Assembly: GCA_037385045.1 (NCBI GenBank)
Contig: JARRNJ010000051.1
Location: 1 to 18,222, forward strand
DNA length: 18,222 bases
Reading direction: 5' to 3'
From: JARRNJ01 sp037385045
GTDB taxonomy: Bacteria; Pseudomonadota; Gammaproteobacteria; JASBUN01
Under the pieces are notes generated by a model that was given only the letters and a program-made list of their open reading frames with translations, had not been told where the DNA came from and made no database searches. Shown here piece after piece: positions 15,017-18,222 of this stretch. Position 1 is the first letter of the stretch. Each line of letters begins with the position of its first letter. The position numbers were made by a program, and so were the translations under genes.

Positions 15017-15159
15017 AAACGCAGAGGGCGCCGAGACGCAGAGCACGCGGAGATTTTTGTGTTGTCAACCGGAGCGATGAGCTACCCGGTTTGCCCCGAT
15101 CGTTTCGACAGGATGGCAGGCAGCTGGCGCCCATTGAGCTCTCTGCGTCCTCTGCGTTT
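15017..15159. repeat. Inverted repeat element between tpx and gcvPB
   Basis: The left end AAACGCAGAGG (15017-15027) plus GACGCAGAG (15035-15043) is inverted at the right end as CTCTGCGTCCTCTGCGTTT (15141-15159). The outer 11 bp and inner 9 bp match perfectly, around about 97 bp of non-coding sequence. Its ends resemble the CTCTGCGT-type dispersed repeats common in bacterial intergenic regions. It could be a small non-autonomous element; there is no transposase and no clear target duplication. Confidence 0.65.
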
Positions 15160-15199
15160 TCCGCCCGGCGGGCGACAGTAATAATGTTCGGAGAATCGC

Positions 15200-16660
15200 A
15201 TGCTGATTTTTGAAGAATCCAAACCGGGGCGCACCAACGGTGCGCAGTTGCCGCGGCAAGAGGCGGATATCGCCGATATTCCGGCGCAGTTCCGCCGCGA
15301 AACGCGCGCAGGACTGCCGGAGGTTTCCGAGATGCAGGTGGTGCGCCACTACACTCTGCTGTCGCAGAAGAATTTTTCGATCGACACTCATTTCTATCCG
15401 CTCGGTTCGTGCACCATGAAATACAACCCGCGCGGCTCCAACCGGCTGGCGATGCTGCCCGGTTTCCTGGCCCGCCATCCGTTGAGCCCCGAGGCGTTCG
15501 GCCAGGGTTTCATGGCCTGCCTGTTCGACCTGCAGGAATTGCTCAAGGAGGTGACCGGCATGAAGGCGGTGTCGCTGACTCCGGCGGCGGGTGCCCAGGG
15601 CGAGTTCGCCGGCATGTCGATGATCCGCGCCTACCATGGCGCCCGTGGTGACACGGCCCGCACCGAGGTGCTGGTTCCCGACGCGGCCCATGGCACCAAC
15701 CCGGCATCGGCGGTGATGTGCGGCTACAAGGTGCGCGAGATTCCCACCGACAAGAGCGGCGACGTGGATCTGGAAGCGCTCAGGCAGGCGGTGGGGCCGC
15801 AGACGGCCGGGTTGATGCTGACCAATCCGTCGACGCTCGGGGTGTTCGAGCGCCACATCCAGGACATCGCCAAAGTGGTGCACGAGGCGGGCGGGCTGTT
15901 GTACTACGACGGCGCCAACCTCAACGCTATCCTCGGCAAGGTGCGCCCCGGAGACATGGGCTTCGACGTCATCCACATGAACCTGCACAAGACGTTTTCC
16001 ACGCCCCATGGCGGCGGCGGACCGGGCGCCGGCCCGGTGGGCGTGGCCGAGCGCCTGGTGCCCTTCCTGCCGGTGCCGATGGTGGCGTTCGACGGCGACG
16101 AGTACCACTGGGTGACGGAAAAGGACCGTCCCCAGACCATCGGCCGCATGTCGGCGTTCATGGGCAATGCCGGGGTGCTGTTGCGCGCCTACGTCTATGC
16201 GCGGCTGCTGGGGCGTGAAGGCATGACCCGGGTGGCCGAGTACTCGACCCTGAACGCCAACTACATGATGGCGCGGCTGCGCGACAAGGGTTTCGATCTG
16301 GCCTATCCGCAGCGGCGCGCCACCCACGAATTCATCGTTACGCTGAAACGCCAGGCCAAAGAGCTGGGGGTGAATGCCATGGCGTTCGCCAAGCGGCTGC
16401 TCGATCTGGGCTATCATGCGCCGACGACCTATTTCCCGCTGCTGGTGCCCGAGTGCCTGCTGATCGAGCCGACCGAGACCGAGGACAAGGAGACTCTGGA
16501 CGGGTTCATCGAAGCCCTGGGCAAGATCCAGGCCGAGGCCGAAAGCCATCCGGAGCAGGTCACCGGGGCGCCCTACACCATGCCGGTGCGGCGGCTCGAC
16601 GACGTGCGGGCGGCGCGGGAGCTGGACCTCACCTGGCAACCGTCCGCCGCGGACGCCTGA
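15200..16660 (+). CDS. gcvPB: Glycine dehydrogenase (decarboxylating) subunit 2
   Basis: PLP-binding C-terminal half of the split P protein, 486 aa. THFYPLGSCTMKYNPR (63-78), SLTPAAGAQGEFAGM (125-139), the PLP region DAAHGTNPAS (161-170) and HMNLHKTFSTPHGGGGPGAGP (from 259) with the Schiff-base Lys264 are all present. The ATG at 15200 has GGAG at 15190-15193 with good spacing. The gene is complete, so the split with gcvPA is a normal two-subunit enzyme and not a frameshift. It is followed after only 15 bp by dgkA. Confidence 0.96.
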   Translation: MLIFEESKPGRTNGAQLPRQEADIADIPAQFRRETRAGLPEVSEMQVVRHYTLLSQKNFSIDTHFYPLGSCTMKYNPRGSNRLAMLPGFLARHPLSPEAFGQGFMACLFDLQELLKEVTGMKAVSLTPAAGAQGEFAGMSMIRAYHGARGDTARTEVLVPDAAHGTNPASAVMCGYKVREIPTDKSGDVDLEALRQAVGPQTAGLMLTNPSTLGVFERHIQDIAKVVHEAGGLLYYDGANLNAILGKVRPGDMGFDVIHMNLHKTFSTPHGGGGPGAGPVGVAERLVPFLPVPMVAFDGDEYHWVTEKDRPQTIGRMSAFMGNAGVLLRAYVYARLLGREGMTRVAEYSTLNANYMMARLRDKGFDLAYPQRRATHEFIVTLKRQAKELGVNAMAFAKRLLDLGYHAPTTYFPLLVPECLLIEPTETEDKETLDGFIEALGKIQAEAESHPEQVTGAPYTMPVRRLDDVRAARELDLTWQPSAADA

Positions 16661-16675
16661 TCCAAGCGCCAGGCC

Positions 16676-17047
16676 GTGCCCAAACCGGGTCGCAAGGGAA
16701 TCGCCCGCATCCTCTATGCGACCCGGTATTCCTGGCTGGGGTTGAAGGCGGCCTTCCGCAAGGAGGCGGCTTTTCGCCAGGAACTGTTGCTGGCGGTGAT
16801 CCTGGTTCCGATCGGCATCTGGTTGGGGCGCAGCGGCGTGGAGCGGGCGCTGCTGGTGGGCAGCCTGTTGCTGGTGCTGATCGTGGAGCTGTTGAATTCG
16901 GGCCTCGAGGCGGTTGTGGACCGATTCGGCGAGGAGTGGAACAAGCTCTCGGGGCGCGCCAAGGATATGGGCTCCGCCGCCGTATTTGTCGCCCTGGTCA
17001 ACGTGGCGGCGGTCTGGCTGCTGGTGCTCTGGGGTCGATTTTTCTGA
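16676..17047 (+). CDS. dgkA: Diacylglycerol kinase (DgkA)
   Basis: A 123-aa integral inner-membrane enzyme that phosphorylates diacylglycerol to phosphatidic acid and recycles lipid left by osmoregulated glucan and LPS modification. Three hydrophobic segments (about 37-50, 56-75 and 101-119) and the family signature are seen: FRQE with Glu36, ELLNSGLEAVVDR (71-83) with Glu71, Asn74 and Glu78, and AKDMGSAAV (95-103). The start is a GTG at 16676 with a weak AGG just before; no earlier in-frame start is likely, since gcvPB ends 15 bp upstream. It is probably in the same transcript as gcvPB. Confidence 0.95.
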   Translation: MPKPGRKGIARILYATRYSWLGLKAAFRKEAAFRQELLLAVILVPIGIWLGRSGVERALLVGSLLLVLIVELLNSGLEAVVDRFGEEWNKLSGRAKDMGSAAVFVALVNVAAVWLLVLWGRFF

Positions 17048-17086
17048 ATTTTCACAAGCGACAACCAACAAGCAAGGGGAGCAGTC

Positions 17087-18019
17087 ATGACAGCCCTGAT
17101 CTGCGGATCATTCGCCTTCGACACCATCATGGTGTTCCACGATCATTTCAAGAATCACATTCTTCCGGACAAGGTGCACATGCTCAACGTGTCGTTCCTG
17201 GTGCCGGAAATGCGGCGCGAGTTCGGCGGCTGCGCCGGCAACATCGCCTATAACCTGCAGCTGTTGGGCGGTGAGCCGCTGCCCATGGGCACGGTGGGCA
17301 CCGACTTCGCCCCCTATGCCGACTGGATGCGCCAGAACGGCATCGACACCGGGCACGTGAAAGTGATGGAAGGCAATTACACCGCGCAGGCATTTATCAC
17401 CACGGACCGGGATGACAACCAGATCACCGCCTTCCACCCCGGTGCCATGAGCCTGGCCCACGAGGTGCGGGTCGACGACGCCGAAGGCGTGACCATCGGC
17501 ATCGTCTCCCCCGACGGGCGCGACGGCATGGTCGAACACGCGACCCAGTTTGCCGAGGCCGGCATTCCATTCATTTTCGATCCCGGTCAGGGTCTGCCGA
17601 TGTTCGACGGCGAGGACCTGATGCGGTTCGTGGAGCAGGCCACCTGGGTCACCGTGAACGACTACGAGATGCAACTGGTGCAGGATCGCACCGACCTGTC
17701 ACCCCATGAGCTGGCCGAGTATGTGCAGGCGCTTATTGTTACCCGCGGCGGCGAGGGTTCGGTCATCTACACCACCGATCACCGCATCGAGGTGCCGGCG
17801 GCGCCGGTCAACGAGGTCCGCGACCCCACCGGCTGCGGTGACGCCTACCGTGCCGGCCTGCTGTACGGTCTGATGAATGACCTGGACTGGAAGACCACCG
17901 GACGCGTCGCCGGGCTCATGGGCGCCATCAAGATCGAGCATCACGGCACCCAGAACCACCGGTTCGAGCGCGCCGAGTTCGAGGACCGCTTCAAAGAGGC
18001 CTTCGGCTATCGTCTCTGA
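17087..18019 (+). CDS. PfkB-family carbohydrate/nucleoside kinase, substrate unknown
   Basis: A 310-aa ribokinase-like kinase. The N-terminal substrate region has the di-glycine FGGCAGNIAYNLQLLG (46-61). The C-terminal signature DPTGCGDAYRAGLLYG (246-261) holds the catalytic base Asp252 and the anion hole, and TRGGEGS (219-225) is in the ATP site. Its overall shape is close to the adenosine kinase-like and nucleoside-kinase branch of the family, but I cannot name the substrate. The ATG at 17087 is backed by AAGGGGAG (17074-17081). It lies 39 bp after dgkA on the same strand. No gene for a connected pathway is visible next to it, so context does not settle the substrate. Confidence 0.88.
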   Translation: MTALICGSFAFDTIMVFHDHFKNHILPDKVHMLNVSFLVPEMRREFGGCAGNIAYNLQLLGGEPLPMGTVGTDFAPYADWMRQNGIDTGHVKVMEGNYTAQAFITTDRDDNQITAFHPGAMSLAHEVRVDDAEGVTIGIVSPDGRDGMVEHATQFAEAGIPFIFDPGQGLPMFDGEDLMRFVEQATWVTVNDYEMQLVQDRTDLSPHELAEYVQALIVTRGGEGSVIYTTDHRIEVPAAPVNEVRDPTGCGDAYRAGLLYGLMNDLDWKTTGRVAGLMGAIKIEHHGTQNHRFERAEFEDRFKEAFGYRL

Positions 18020-18046
18020 TTCGGGAGCGCCATGGGCGATGCGCGA

Positions 18047-18077
18047 GTAGCCCGGATGGAGCAACGCACAATCCGGG
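18047..18077 (+). repeat. REP-like repeat, CCCGGAT type
   Basis: It starts GTAGCCCGGATGGAGC and ends in ATCCGGG, so CCCGGAT (18051-18057) pairs with ATCCGGG (18071-18077). The design is the same as the GTAGGGTGGAT repeats (a GTAG head, arms, and a short AGCGCAGCGC-like middle) but with a different stem. It lies 27 bp after the PfkB gene. Confidence 0.65.
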
Positions 18078-18093
18078 GTGGTCAGCACCACGT

Positions 18094-18158
18094 GCAGTAG
18101 CGCGTAGCGAGGAAAGCAATTTCGGCCTCGCCACTCGCTGCCAGCAACGCGCTACTGC
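18094..18158. repeat. Long hairpin downstream of the PfkB gene
   Basis: GCAGTAGCGCGT (18094-18105) and ACGCGCTACTGC (18147-18158) pair perfectly over 12 bp, and inside them GCGAGG (18107-18112) pairs with CCTCGC (18126-18131). There is no T-run. The AGTAGCGCGTAGCGAGG type of sequence also appears in degraded form at about 8190-8213 after ubiH. Confidence 0.65.
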
Positions 18159-18164
18159 GGTAAC

Positions 18165-18195
18165 CGTAGGGTGGATAAGCGCAGCGCATCCACCG
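18165..18195 (+). repeat. REP-like repeat, GTAGGGTGGAT type
   Basis: It starts CGTAGGGTGGATAAGCGC and ends CATCCACCG, and is almost base-for-base the same as the right copy of the doublet at 8283-8313, nearly 10 kb away. This shows a dispersed family rather than a local duplication. Confidence 0.85.
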
Positions 18196-18222
18196 TTTGT
18201 GCTATTCCGCCAACTGCTCCGA

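Noticed and set aside
13003..16660. Frameshifted or broken gcvP
   Set aside because: gcvPA and gcvPB each have their own start, complete domain blocks and stop, as in the known two-subunit P protein.
15065..17071. 668-codon open frame on the minus strand
   Set aside because: It is antisense to gcvPB and dgkA, both firmly identified. It is His/Arg/Gln-rich in the way typical of shadow frames.

Overview
The window is a GC-rich, densely packed stretch of a gammaproteobacterial chromosome. Gene order and protein content suggest Chromatiales/Ectothiorhodospiraceae-like bacteria; this is inferred from recognised families, and no species can be named. I see no phage, transposase, integrase, CRISPR array, tRNA or rRNA. 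The 'systems' here are mostly known housekeeping modules with interesting regulatory and repeat architecture, and I found no convincing new defence or metabolic system.

Left part (1-2595): biosynthetic threonine deaminase ilvA (+) runs towards a short, almost purely Lys/Ala histone H1-like protein (-). The two share a bidirectional terminator. About 500 bp without a credible gene follows.

Minus-strand block (4718 down to 2596): a zapB/TIGR02449-like coiled-coil gene, zapA, a 6S RNA gene (ssrS, found here by its terminal stem and its conserved sequences), 5-formyltetrahydrofolate cyclo-ligase (ygfA/fau) and an EVE-domain protein. The block appears to be driven by a near-consensus sigma70 promoter whose predicted start falls on the first ATG, so the first gene may be leaderless.

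Plus-strand block (4894-9654): ygfB, pepP, ubiH and a ubiI-type hydroxylase, divergent from the zapA block. This is the same arrangement as in E. coli (zapA-ssrS-fau opposite ygfB-pepP-ubiH-ubiI, followed by gcvTHP). A CPA1 sodium/proton antiporter sits between ubiI and the gcv genes.

Glycine cleavage region (11037-16660): a sigma70-like promoter, a tandem glycine riboswitch ending in an intrinsic terminator, then gcvT, gcvH, gcvPA, tpx and gcvPB. The two glycine decarboxylase subunit genes are separated by a thiol peroxidase gene, which is unusual. GcvT feeds 5,10-methylene-THF into the one-carbon pool that ygfA also serves, so folate metabolism links the two arms of the window. Downstream are dgkA (diacylglycerol kinase) and a PfkB-family kinase of unknown substrate.

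Repeats: several intergenic gaps hold palindromic elements. These include REP-like GTAGGGTGGAT copies before ilvA, between ubiH and ubiI and at the right edge, as well as different inverted repeats in pepP-ubiH and tpx-gcvPB and a very stable hairpin in gcvH-gcvPA.
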